Assembly: GCA_944474755.1 (NCBI GenBank)
Contig: OX104115.1
Span: 59,462,648-59,526,647, forward strand
Source: Limnoperna fortunei
Lineage: Eukaryota; Mollusca; Bivalvia; Mytilida; Modiolidae
Length of the DNA: 64,000 nucleotides
Reading direction: 5' to 3'
Below the pieces are notes generated by a model, which saw only the letters and a list, made by a program, of their open reading frames with translations, had not been told where the DNA came from and did no database searches. Positions within the stretch are counted from its first letter, which is position 1; every line of letters starts with the position of its first letter. Below are positions 34,227-45,348 of the stretch, one piece after another. The position numbers were made by a program, and so were the translations under genes.

Positions 34227-35115
34227 CTGTGTTAAGATAAACAATTGTTGGATTGGTAAGTTACAGAACAACATTTAGCAAGTAGTCCAATAAATATCAG
34301 ACTCCACATCTATCCAAAAGAAAAAATTGAAATGAATTTGAAAGTAAACAACTAGCAATTTGACATAAGAAAGGCTAATTGTGGAATTCGAATTAATTTT
34401 TTAACTGCTTTATGCTTATAGCTATTGATATAAGGGCCTATGTTGGTTTTTACAAATGCAGAATGTAACAAGTACTTTTCTGTCTATTACATATATTTAA
34501 GGTTTCCTAAATAAACATATTATAAATATAGTGGTTTGAAAAACACATGTATAATGTTTTAAACGAGACAATCTGCCAAGTAAAAGATAATTTATTTCGG
34601 AACAAAAGTATGTGTGTATGTCTGTTTGATTGTTGTTTAACGTCTTTGTTTAACCATGGTTTTTTTCTTCTGTACTTGACCGGTCGTTTTCTAAATACTC
34701 GGCATCAGCGAGTTTTTTTTTGTTTATAATTTTAGATGTATTTCTGTGTAAACAACCACTCTTGAGTTTACCAAAACATCTTTGACCAATCTGAGAATAT
34801 TTTCTATGTTTGACCCTAAATCTGCCCAGTATATTTACCGGTTGCAAATGGGAAATGCCTTCTCGTTGAGTGTTTACCATGTCAATGTAGTAGTGTTTCA
34901 CTGGCGTATTAAACACAACGAAATAAATCCCCACTAGGGTTCTTTATTTTCAAATGTTGACATATAAAGGTATAAGTGGAAAATACCCTGTAATAACAAT
35001 AACAAGTTATAAATATGTGTTTCAAAATAAAATAGCATATAATGTTAACATCGAAAGTGTTATACTACGTCCAGTTTTAATTAAAATGATTTGTTCTCCA
35101 TGAAAAAGTTCCAAC
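34227..35115. other. No feature recognised
   Basis: AT-rich flank or intron. The open frames at 34547-34934 are chance-like. Confidence 0.4.
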
Positions 35116-35256
35116 TGATATGCATTTGCATTATATCCACACCTAGTTACTAAATTACACAGGTAATATACTGTACGAAGATTAAGTAAATCTTCGTACA
35201 GTATATTACCTGTGTAATTTAGTAACTAGGTGTGGATATAATGCAAATGCATATCA
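35116..35256. repeat. Perfect inverted repeat, 68-bp arms, 5-nt loop
   Basis: The left arm (35116-35183, beginning TGATATGCATTTGCATTATA and ending GTACGAAGATT) is the exact reverse complement of the right arm (35189-35256); I compared all 68 positions and found no mismatch. The loop is AAGTA. No relatives of the arm sequence were seen elsewhere in the window, and the flanks show no obvious target duplication. Confidence 0.97.
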
Positions 35257-36404
35257 TAATAAATATAACTAAGTTAAAGCAGACAAAACATAATGCTGCT
35301 AGTTTTACAAATAAAGCAGACAATACAATAAAGCAAACAAAACACAAAATTACAAACAGCATAACACAACCTACCTAATATGTGGTACGAAGGATACACT
35401 TATACTGTTTTAACTGGTGTGACTGATTTTAGTACATCATATTCCTAAAGTTGTAACAAGTCGTACAAGTCCAACACCAGTTTTTATGTAAAAATCGTAA
35501 TTTCCCGAAAAACGATGCATCCCAGCTGTTTGAAACCCTCGCCATTCGCTTTAGAATGTCGATTTCAGTCTAAAAATGTTTCCCTGTCATAAATATTTGT
35601 TTTACCCATATTTTATAAAAAGGCTGCTAAAAATAGAGTTATCTCCCCTATATTTAACAAAAATCAAAGTGAAGTTTACACTGTTTAATATCACTCGCAT
35701 CGTATAAATTATTAATATTAATGATGTTTTAAACTACTTTATCTGTGATGGTTAAATATTAAAATATTTAATATTTAAAGTTTCATTACTTTACTCATTC
35801 ATACATTTTGCAGAAAATCATGCATTCTAACACTCTTTCCAAAACTTTCATAAATATCATTTATACAGGAAAAGTTAGAGTTTGAAATGTTAGGAAAATT
35901 ATTAAATAAGAAACAAACCTGAAAAATAGAGTAAATTCAATTCCAAGTAAACTTTTCTCCAAAACCATGAAAGAAAACCAAGACATAAAAAAATGGCTTC
36001 TATCAGTCCCAAAGACAAAGAGAGATCTAATAATTTTCCCGCCTGAAAATCACAGACCCATGAACCTTAGAAAGTACACCTGAACAACTACCTTAAGAAG
36101 ACAACAGCTCACTATACAAAAATCAATAAGTAATTGATAGTATAAATTCTGTAAATAAGAATTAGTAAATAAATCACAGTTACAGTAAAGAGAATATTGT
36201 CCACTATAGTAAATGCTAAAAACAATAATAAAACATTATCAAACACATATTGCTATAAAATACAACAATCTAGCACTGCCACATCAAAATAAGCAAAACA
36301 TGTTTGGAGAATTGCGTGCCGTAAGGACATACTTGACATTAAATGGCATTTAAAATTTTCTGCTAATTAATTCACCCTAATACCACTTTTATTTACCATT
36401 TGGT
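35257..36404. other. No gene recognised
   Basis: AT-rich sequence without coding pattern or recognised repeat. Confidence 0.45.
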
Positions 36405-36470
36405 AGCTTGCACAGTAGTTAATATAGCAAAAATACTGCTGACTTGACGTTAAGCAACCGTTCAATCAAA
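36405..36470 (+). mobile_element. Family 2 element, 3' end fragment
   Basis: AAATACTGCTGACTTGACGT, then TAAGCAACCGTTCAATCAAA, matches the family 2 terminus ...CACTGGACGTTAAGCAACCAATCAA. Confidence 0.5.
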
Positions 36471-36869
36471 CTTTCCATTAACCTATACCCAGAAAAAGGC
36501 ATTTGAACTCAATAGACAACAAATCAGCTAAGATTTGATACTGTAAAGAAAGAAAGAAGAATCAGTTTCAATCTTTCATCTCATGAATTCAGATTTTTAT
36601 AAATTAATTTAATTACAGGACCAGTGCAGCCTGTATGAATATTCTTGAGATCCGATTACCACGCACACTTCTTGAGCATTGTGACAGTAACATTGAACTA
36701 TTAATTTTTTAACTTTTTTGGTCTATCAAAAATTAGTTGATTGATCAGGAATATTTAGAAGATATGTAAATTGAAAAAATGAATTTAATAAATAGCTGAA
36801 AGTCCAGCGACCAATACTTAGCTATATTTAATACGATAACATGTTAATAAACAATAGAGGGAAGGACCA

Positions 36870-37075
36870 ACGTGAACAAAATGTTGACTTCTACTGAAAT
36901 ATTTGATAGGACGGATAATTTAGAATTTGTAGCGGCTACAATGAGTCCACTCTTTTTTTTAAATTAAAAAAATGTCTTTATCGTTAAAAAAGAGTGTAAC
37001 TAAACACGTAACCCACAACGGTCCACGAACAGGCTTTCATCCACCTAGGAACACCCTGGGCAACTCTGTGGGTCA
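36870..37075 (-). mobile_element. Family 2 dispersed element, inverted
   Basis: TTTAGAATTTGTAGCGGCTA, CAATGAGTCCACTC, TAAACACGTAACCCACAACG, GTCCACGAACAGGCTTTC and CCTAGGAACACCCTGGGCAA are the reverse complement of the body of the 58870-59235 copy. It has a small internal inverted repeat (CACTCTTTTTTTTTAA ... TTAAAAAAGAGTG, about 36949-36996). The 71-codon frame here is repeat sequence. Confidence 0.7.
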
Positions 37076-37099
37076 AGAAACCTGCTGTTGTTGTCCCAG

Positions 37100-38029
37100 C
37101 AAATGGTTGAAACAAATCACTTCGTGCATCGGGGTCAGTAGCCTGTCTTATGTTATGCAACATTTATTCAAATATACCAGGAGATAATCAGTTAGTTCTT
37201 TATATTACAAACAAAAATTAATTGATAATTTATCATACGTATTGTTTTCAAATAATATGAAAATGTCTGACTCTAATTTGACTACCTGTTAGTTAATCGT
37301 TGTTCTGAAAAATCAAATTCATGAAAAAACAAAATATTTGACTCTGCGAAAATACTTGATCGTATTTTAACTATAGAGGTCCCATAAACATATTTTTTTA
37401 AGTCATTAAATCTATTTAGCATAAATGTTAAATTATCTTCAAGCAATTTTAACACCCTGACGGGTAAAACAGTACTAAAACATTATCAATGTACTTATCA
37501 TGCATTTTCTTTTTTTTAATTTTTAGATACCTTAGAATATAGTCATTCTCTCCGCTGCTTTCAATATAGTAACGTTGTAATCTGAGAGTTTAACACACTT
37601 CACATACAGCAATAAACAATATGTGTACCATGTCTTTATCGGTTTCTGATTACACCTTGGTATCTTTCTTTAATTTTTGTAATTAAATTCCTTTATTTAA
37701 AGTTTTTTCTTATTCTGAACCGGATTTTGTATGTAAATGTTGAATCTGTCCCTGATACCTTTTCGAGTATAATAAGCAACAATTATAGCATCGCAAGTTT
37801 GTTGTTAACATTTATGTTTCTTTGCAATTAACATTTCCACTTGAAAAGTACGTAGGAAAAGTTAAATTTTAACATTGTAGACTTTCTTTTTGCGAAATAA
37901 TTACGTTTTCAGATGTAAAAAAATCCATCTAATAAGAACCCGATTTTAATTTTTTATAAGCTTCAAAACTAAAACATCTGATAGGATTTCATGGATGTAC
38001 CAAAATACCGAATCTTTGTTCTCAGGTTG
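37100..38029. other. No feature recognised
   Basis: AT-rich, no coding pattern and no recognised repeat. Confidence 0.45.
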
Positions 38030-38350
38030 GATAAACGAGGTCCTTTAGTAGGGTATTTTCACGTTAATATATGGAAAGTCTGACTGCGGACTGTAGTAGA
38101 TACCATGCTTGGAAAGTGCCTAGCGCCTTGACCAATACTCAGTTTTCATATTGCAATAAGGAGTAGATTCAAAATCATAAAATTGCCATTGGTAGCCAAC
38201 CTTTAATACTTCTTATGACAGTTTAAATTTAGTACACATTAGACTTATCTTTTCATCTATTTCAGTAATTGCTGTTTATTCTTTGCGTACCCAATACAGC
38301 TCAAATGCTACTCACTAGTCGTTAGGCAGCCATTCCATTCTATTAAGCAA
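38030..38350 (+). mobile_element. Family 2 dispersed element
   Basis: TATATGGAAAGTCTGACTGC, GGACTGTAGTAGATACCATG, CTTGGAAAGTGCCTAGCGCC, TTGACCAATACTCAG, then CACTAGTCGTTAGGCAGCC near the 3' end, follow the order of the 58870 copy. Confidence 0.7.
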
Positions 38351-38599
38351 CCATCAGCATGGTTAAAATATGATGTCAACCAAAGTTTATTTATTAAACG
38401 AGAATTGAATTGTACAACACAAACTAAATACGAAGTACACGTATCTGTATGTAGGTTATTAACATTGAAATAACTCATATTTAGTCACTTACAAAATCCT
38501 CAAGGCTACAGTGCTACTTCCTAGTTTATCAACGTTTTGATTGGTAAATACTTTTATCTAGAAGAAACATTACATAAAATGTTTAATAAATACATTTGC

Positions 38600-39680
38600 A
38601 TGAGAGGTTCACTTGGCAATCCTACTTATGGTCTCCGAAGAGCATCCATGTATTGGATACAAAATCTTCACAAAAATTCATACAACGGCGTTTAATAGCA
38701 GGATTGTCTAAATGCATCACAAAACCTCTACCAAAACTCCTGACTACAACAATAAAAACGGGGCTTCAAAAATACAGTGAAACTTGCTACTCCAGAAGTT
38801 GTATCAATGAAATTCTATAGGCCTGATAGATTTCTTAAGGTCCGAATATCTTTCGTAATGTAATATCATTAAAACTTGATTTTTGGACACTTTACACGGC
38901 CATACCCCATATGCAGCTTAAAACAAGGCTTAAAAATCTTATTAAACGCTGCTTTTTCAAAAAAAAGAACGAGAAGATATAAATACCTGATAATTAGCCT
39001 TGAAACAACTTACTCCGTCATCAATGAATCTAAATCATATATTACATATATTGAAGACCTAATCTGTCAAATGTTAGATTTTCTGATCGACTTCATGTTT
39101 GTCATGTTTGGAGGACATGTTTTTCAACAAACTGTTGGAATTCCGACCTGTTTTTTTTTTTTACTCTTATGAAGCTGAGTTATAAGAAGGCCTGCTGACG
39201 AAAAAAGAAAATACACTGGCCCAGACATTTAATTTCACATTACACTTAATTGATGGTGTTTTGTCCCTGAATAATGCTAAATTTTTTGACTTTTTGCCTG
39301 TAATCTATCCAAGCGAACTTGAAATTAAAGAAACCACCAATACATTTAGGTCGGCCCCTTATTGAGACCTACTGCTAGAAATAGACTCTACGACAAACGT
39401 AATGACCTCAACTTTCCAATTGACAACAGTCCGTTCATTGATAGCAACATTCCAGCAGCGTATGGTATATACATTTCACAAATAATATAAGTTATGCTAG
39501 ATCCTGCGATTAGTATTTCGATTTTCTAGACCGGTCACTGCTGTTGACTACTAACCTTCTCAAACAAAGGTTTGTTGAACCTGGGTTGATAGTATCCATT
39601 CAGAAGTTCTATGGAGGTCACCATCATTAAATTAATCGTATGAAATCCATCTTTCAAATATGATCAAACATTTTCGCGAA
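38600..39680 (+). pseudogene. Decayed reverse transcriptase, longest relic
   Basis: In order on the + strand, in drifting frames: SMYWIQNLHKNSYNG (PKLHK region, about 38645) and GLQKYSETCYSRSCIN. Next FWTLYTAIPHMQLKTRLKN (about 38880), and FVMFGGHVFQQTVGIP (about 39095). Then LHLIDGVLSLNN, where the catalytic YIDD has become LIDG (39249-39257), SELEIKETTNTFRSAPY, IPAA.GMVYTFHK and finally QKFYGGHHH before a stop. It is the most complete of the family here, but it is dead: multiple frameshifts, loss of the second catalytic Asp, and a poly(T) tract replacing the MGTNCAP-like segment. The N-terminal and C-terminal domains are missing. Confidence 0.7.
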
Positions 39681-39744
39681 GTCAAAAATAATCTTTCCTA
39701 TTCCCGGATTTGACTTTTTCCTAGAGACGACAATGATTAACTCG

Positions 39745-40000
39745 ATTAGGCACTGCCTACTCGTCCGGAGCACACGGGTGCACCCATAGTTTTTATTAGG
39801 TACGGTCTACTCACTTTCTGTTTTTGTATTTTTGGTTTTTGTTTCCTGTTGTACAGGTATATGTTTGTCTTAATATGGATTTGTAATTGTCCTTTACTTT
39901 CAGCTGTTGTTGTTCGGGCGGTTTTGTTGCTATTTTTCTTAAAGCACATGTTGCTTAGACAGGCAGCCATTCATAATAACTATGTTGTCAAGTAAATTCA
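39745..40000. other. No gene recognised
   Basis: A 74-codon minus-strand frame (MAACLSNMCFKKNSNKTART) lies here, Lys/Gln-rich with no known pattern. I see nothing else. Confidence 0.3.
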
Positions 40001-40109
40001 AATGCTTGATTCAGGGTATTGTTCTATTGATATATTGACAGAATGTTTGCTTTACTTGCTTTGTATGAAAACACATTAAACTAACTACTTGATAAAGGAA
40101 TTAAGTAAT

Positions 40110-40600
40110 TCAGCTAGCAACCCAACGACAACACTTATAAAACAGGCAATTTAGCATTGAAAAGCGCGATTCAAACCTACTGTGAAATAAGCTGCTCCAG
40201 AGGTGGCGTGAATCAAATGTCGATCCTAAACAATTTTAAATCTATGTTAGAGAACCTGAAGTCTTGGTCACTCTCTGTACGCAAAAGCGTTAGAACGTTT
40301 GACTTGTCAAATTTACGTTGTGCTATATAGATGACGTGCTTTCATTGAATAATCCGTAATTCGGTGACTTGTAGTTTGCATCTATCCATTAAACGTGAAA
40401 TTGAAGATACTGCAGAGACAAGTTGGTCGGCCTCATACCTTGACCAATACCCAGAAATTAACAATGAAGGTCGGTTAAAAACCAAAATTTACGACGAAAG
40501 GGATTATTTAAATTTTCTTACTGTAAATTTATGTTGCAACATTTCAGCAGCACGTGCATATGGAGTACACATGTCTCAATTGATCAGATAGTTAAGAGCT
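40110..40600 (+). pseudogene. Reverse-transcriptase relic with internal deletion
   Basis: Starts with KSAIQTYCEISCSRGGVNQ, then SLSVRKSVRTFDLSNL. It then jumps directly to CYIDDVLSLNNP (YIDD at 40324-40335, intact), dropping about 130 residues that separate these motifs in the 38.6-kb copy. It continues DTAETSWSASYLDQYPEINN, EGRLKTKIYDERDYLNF, NISAARAYGVHMSQLIR-stop. The clean junction suggests a deletion between the D-F-S-T and YIDD motifs. Confidence 0.7.
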
Positions 40601-40799
40601 TGTATTTCCTATTTGACAGAAAAGCTACATCTCAATTATTCTTCTGTCCATTTACTTCAAAATACTACGCTTACTACGCAAACAAGAAAACGAAAAACTT
40701 CTCGCTCAAGCTTAAAAGCATAGATTACATGAAAACCCAAAACACTGTAATAATGCATAATGCCGTACAGACCCACTGAGCCGGCGTATTTATTTATTC

Positions 40800-41759
40800 T
40801 TGGAATAACATTTTTAAAAACAATTTTACACATCAAGCAGAATAGATATATAAGCATATCGAGAAAAAAATAACAATGTCACGATTACTTGTACAATAAT
40901 AAAGCATTTGGAAAACCTGTCATCGACAGAGACTTGCCGCCCATGAAAACTCGTTAACGGAAACATGTGTTCGGAGAAATGCAAGTCCTGTCTCTAGATT
41001 ATGATGCCGAACTCCATCATATATACACATGAAAATATACAATATTAAATTAATTTGAGAAGTTTTGACTAAACGAAGTTGACGGCTAGAATGAAGCAAG
41101 TGAACACAACTTAAAACCACCAAAAACTACATAAGCTACCACTTGATTATACGAAGCTACTTTAATGGGCTTATGACATATACATAACCTTAAGACAATT
41201 TTTTCCCGCTATTACTGACAAGATTGACGTCAGCAAAATTGTACGGTCTTCGTTATTACATAATGCCTGTGTCACAAATCACCACAGATTTTGGAATGCA
41301 CATAATACTGTGACATCACAGATTAATATGCTGATAATATTTTGCATGTGTTTTGTACCCCTTAAATATCAATACTCCGTCTTTGTTTTATGTAGCAAAA
41401 CGTACAAATGTAAGAATCACAAACGTGCCCGATTCCACAACTAAGTCTGATTTGATATTGACGTCATTTTTGAAAAACCAGTCTAGAAAAAAATCTGTTC
41501 ATTCTCCGCAAAAAAGTCAAATTACTAGTATAACATTACATAAGCAGGGCCAATTTTAATTTCAATATAATAATAGAAGTTCAACGTGTAAAAATCCTAC
41601 AACTCTTGACAAGGTGTTTGACACGCACACACGCGCTGGGCGGCAAGTTAATTACAACCCAATGCAGGTTGGAATGTTTAAGAAAGGACTATAAAAAATG
41701 AAGTATAACAGACTATCTGGTTAGATACAAGTATAATTTAACCTGTTGTAGTAGATGGA
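40800..41759. other. No gene recognised
   Basis: AT-rich. Open frames at 40920-41123 and 41353-41559 lack domain patterns or splice support. Confidence 0.4.
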
Positions 41760-42080
41760 ATTTTTGACACAGTCTATGGTTGTTTGCTTAGTTTTATAAA
41801 CTTACCCTGAATTTACTGAAACTCGAACATAGTACGTATGGCACAGTCTACTGCGCTAGAAAGGACGTACAACACAGACTAAGTCGATAGACGAGACGTT
41901 TGACACAGACTGCTTTGTTAGACAGACAGGAGGTTCGGCAGTCTATAGTTCCAGAAAGGACATATATAGATTTATATATAACGCTATACATATTCAGCTC
42001 TAACATCGAAACAGCTTACTATACTGGACAAGATGTATATCACAGCCTAATACAGAAGAATCAATTACTCACTCAGGTGT
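41760..42080 (+). repeat. Degenerate minisatellite
   Basis: Words close to GACGTTTGACACAGACTAC and TAGTTCTAGAAAGGACGTA alternate about eight times (TTTGACACAGTCTATGG, TATGGCACAGTCTACTG, GTACAACACAGACTAAG, GTTTGACACAGACTGCT, GGTTCGGCAGTCTATAG). The unit of about 33-40 bases is irregular. The 62-codon frame at 41900 lies in it. Confidence 0.5.
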
Positions 42081-42319
42081 CACAGTAAGTCAAAACTTTT
42101 GTATCATTTCCACTAAACAAAAAAAACGGCTAATAATATAGGTAAACTAACATATTTAATGATAAAATCGTGATGTCATGGTTACAAAGTTAAAATTATG
42201 ACGTTACAAAATTTCTACTGCAACGTGACAATACGTATAATTTTGTTAACGTTTGTATGGGAAAAAAAATCGGATATTATGTACAGACCTCTTCAACAGT
42301 GAGCATTTGTACATTATTG

Positions 42320-42450
42320 AGTTTTCTTCGCGGGGTTTCTCCGGCCACCCCACCACCCCCACCCCCCCCCCCAATAAAAACTGGACGCAATGATATACTG
42401 TAGTTGAAAAATGCTAAAGGTGGCGTTAAACACCATTCAAATAAACAAAA
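42320..42450 (+). mobile_element. Family 1 SINE, 3' half, with expanded C tract
   Basis: GCGGGGTTTCTCCGGCCACC, a C-rich run, CCAATAAAAACTGGACGCAA, TGATATACTGTAGTTGAAAA and GTGGCGTTAAACACCATTCA, then AATAAACAAA. The C run replaces the GGCTTCCTCCCA segment of other copies. Confidence 0.75.
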
Positions 42451-43137
42451 TACTATTTGAAGTCACAACTTAATACAAACAAATTATTATCCTAGCGCAG
42501 TACGTGCACTCTGAAAATTAACCGATAATCCACTCAGTACTGTTGGAATATCTAATTTTTGTTTTAAAATAATTGTTTGAAAATACATTTGGATATTTAA
42601 GAGAACAAATTACGTTAATAGTTTTTATTCTCGGCCATATAGACTTCAAGGTTTAACCGAAGGATCGTTAATTTATTAGAGTTACCTTCCTTTTAATATT
42701 ATGTTGTAAAACTGCTTATTTTCCAAGTATAAACGATGTTATATTCAATCGCGGAAACGCAAATTGAATAAATCCAACTGCTGATGGCAGCCATGAAGCC
42801 TCTTAATGCCTGACAATATGCAGTAAACTCGTAGAGATATCACAAGCCATTTTTTTCTCGACTGAAACGAGTGTTTCAAAAATTGTCAAGAAAGATTTTA
42901 ATGCACAACGTACTACCCATTTTCTCGATACACCATGCGCAAATGTGGACAACAATTATTAATAAATTAAGTACACCTAATAATTTAGAGGTGACGGGTG
43001 TAACCTCGCCGTGAGTACTAAATTAACACAAATTAACGCTAATTTAGGGCTCAATTTTTATCTAGTTCTCGTCTAGAAAACAATGCTGGGTCGGTTCTGT
43101 CAATCATGGCATAAGCAGCGTTTCCTTAATAATGACT

Positions 43138-43332
43138 GTTTTGTTTGTTTTAATAATGTTTAACGCCAATTTTCAGCTATATCATGGCGTCTAGTTTTTA
43201 TTGGAGAAAACCCTTGAACTTCGGATAGGAGTGGAGAGCACCCTGCCCACAGTGACCCGCAACCTCAATGTTGACAGACCACGTGGTAAATAGTAGACGA
43301 ACTACCTTAACCACTCGGCCACAGAGGCTTCT
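43138..43332 (-). mobile_element. Family 1 SINE, near full length, inverted
   Basis: TTTTCAGCTATATCATGGCG, GTGGAGAGCACCCTGCCCAC, GACCCGCAACCTCAATGTTG, ACAGACCACGTGG and CTACCTTAACCACTCGGCCA, the last being the tRNA-like A-box side read backwards. Confidence 0.75.
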
Positions 43333-43452
43333 CCTTAATTATGAAACGAACTTTGTAATCGGGAAGTTAGCCAACGACGAGAACAAAAAATGATGAACAA
43401 CAAGTTTATAACATTTCTGTAATAACATGACTTTGTTAAGGTTTTACGAAAA

Positions 43453-43689
43453 ATGATCGGTTTATGTAATTTATATCATGGTTCTGATGATAACAATATA
43501 TATGCTAAGAAAAGCAGAAGGCAGAAGTCTTGTAAGAGGGTCGTTAATGAGATAAAGGAAAGAGATTACGACAATTCAACCAAATTCTATTTCAATAGTA
43601 AGACAAACTCCGTAGCGATGAACGATTTCTTCACGGCAAACTGCGGAAGTGAAGACTTTAGTACAACTTCCTTAATCCTCGCAGTTTAA
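43453..43689 (+). other. 78-codon open frame of doubtful status
   Basis: Starts MIGLCNLYHGSDDNNIYAKK, then Lys/Arg-rich, then NDFFTANCGSEDFSTTSLIL. It is hydrophilic and more balanced than most frames here, but I see no family, no good splice sites and no neighbour that would support it. Confidence 0.2.
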
Positions 43690-43829
43690 GCTGCCATTGC
43701 GTTATTTGAACACTTGCTCCAACTAAAACAGTAAACGAATTTGTATATTACTAAATATGTATACATAAACATTTTAAAAAATTGTTTATAATAAAAAGTT
43801 TATAATATCGAAGGTCGTAAATTATTGTG

Positions 43830-44030
43830 CTGAGATAACCATTCGAAGTATGTCTAAAATTAATGTAGATGCAGTTGTTTCTGTGCTTTCTTTATTTCCC
43901 AGTTCCGAATTATTGACGGATATATTATTTCAAGACAATCAGCCAATTGATTGTTGTAAGATAAAAGGACATTATCAAAATATTTATAATACTTAGTGAA
44001 ATTAAAGGTCCTTGCTAATAAATAAATTGC
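43830..44030 (-). pseudogene. Reverse-transcriptase relic, fragment
   Basis: On the minus strand a remnant of the YIDD region (ATTTTGATAATGTCCTTTTA at about 43970) is followed by SELGNKESTETTASTLILDI, which parallels LEIKETTNTFRSAPY and LEIKETTEISSST of the other relics. It is short and frameshifted. Confidence 0.55.
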
Positions 44031-44379
44031 TTAACTACTATCTATTTAAAGTTTTTTAAAAATGTTCTCGGTAACACAAAAAGGCAAGAACGGTCACATC
44101 ACTCTTCTATGCACACGTACAAATATTAGAGCTGAACACAAAATCCTTATCTGTTGTATAGAATTAAGAAAGACGTTAGTTACTGGGACCGTACAAATTT
44201 GGTTTCCAAGATAATGACCATTTTTGTAGATTTTGCAAAAGGATAGACTCGTTGTATCCCCTACAAGTCTTTTCATTCCTTAACAAATACTCTGTACTGT
44301 TGTCATTGGTAGTCAAAATTTTGTTCCCATAGGTTCCTTTTTCAATTTGATTATTTTTTTGCAAATTTGTTTTCGTGCT

Positions 44380-44440
44380 GACAAAGGGCAAAAATATTGC
44401 TAACTGGACGTTTGACAATAATAATCAATCAATCAATTAT
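44380..44440 (+). mobile_element. Family 2 element, 3' end fragment
   Basis: AAATATTGCTAACTGGACGT, then TTGACAATAATAATCAATCA, ending ATCAATT, matches the terminus and CAATCAAT tail of family 2. Confidence 0.5.
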
Positions 44441-45097
44441 TAGTAACTGAGAGTAAAACAATACTAGAAAACGTTTTGGAATGCTCGCTTTTGTCGCAGA
44501 TCAATGTAAGTCATAAAAGAGGTGCAATGCGGCACTACAAGAAACACAATAACAGTTAGTAATAGCATACTCCGGTTAATGCGCACTTCCTCCTACGGTA
44601 ATGACTAAAACAACTTTTCTTGACATGCTCATTACATGTTATTGATATGCTTCCCTTCTCTGTAAAAACCGTTAACCAATACACTGACAACAAACAAAAG
44701 GTTTTATCCATTAGTATAAAGATGTATCTGCCGTGATTTATGAACTTCTTTATGGTATTTGACGTTACTTGATGCAAGAGAAGCCATAAGAATATAAATT
44801 TAAGAATTATCTCAACAATGCAGAGTTTAATTACAATATAGTAAGATTTTAGTGAAAAGGAAAATTCCTAATTTCGTATTAATTTGAATATTATTCGAAC
44901 GTTTACGTGAGATTAAAAGCATTTCAGTGCAAAATGCGCATTTTATAGCATTACAATTTCAATTACGTCTGTGAATGCAAGAACATAAAGTAGAAAAAAA
45001 TTGGGGAAATTAGGGCGAGTCATGTACAACTAGTCATTTTACTGACATTTCCTAATAAGGTATACACCTTCAAAATAAACAAAACTCTTAAAATTAG

Positions 45098-45348
45098 AGT
45101 TGTTACTTACTATTGGTAATTTACCTACTGACTAGATAAATTAGGTGATAAAAGACAGTAAGTTGTTAATGACTATTGGTAATTTACCTACTGACTAGAT
45201 AAATTAGGTGATAAAGGACAGTAAGTTGTTAATGACTATTGGTAATTTACCTACTGACTAGATAAATTAGGGTATATATTACAGTAAGTTGTTACTGACT
45301 ATTGGTAATTTACCTACTGACTAGATAAATTAGGGTATATATTACAGT
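45098..45348 (+). repeat. Tandem repeat, 63-bp unit, four copies
   Basis: Units start at 45098, 45161, 45224 and 45287. Each begins AGTTGTTA and contains GACTATTGGTAATTTACCTA and CTGACTAGATAAATTAGG. Units 1-2 end in GTGATAAA(A/G)GACAGTA and units 3-4 in GTATATATTACAGT. Very few substitutions, so the array is young compared with the others. Confidence 0.97.
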
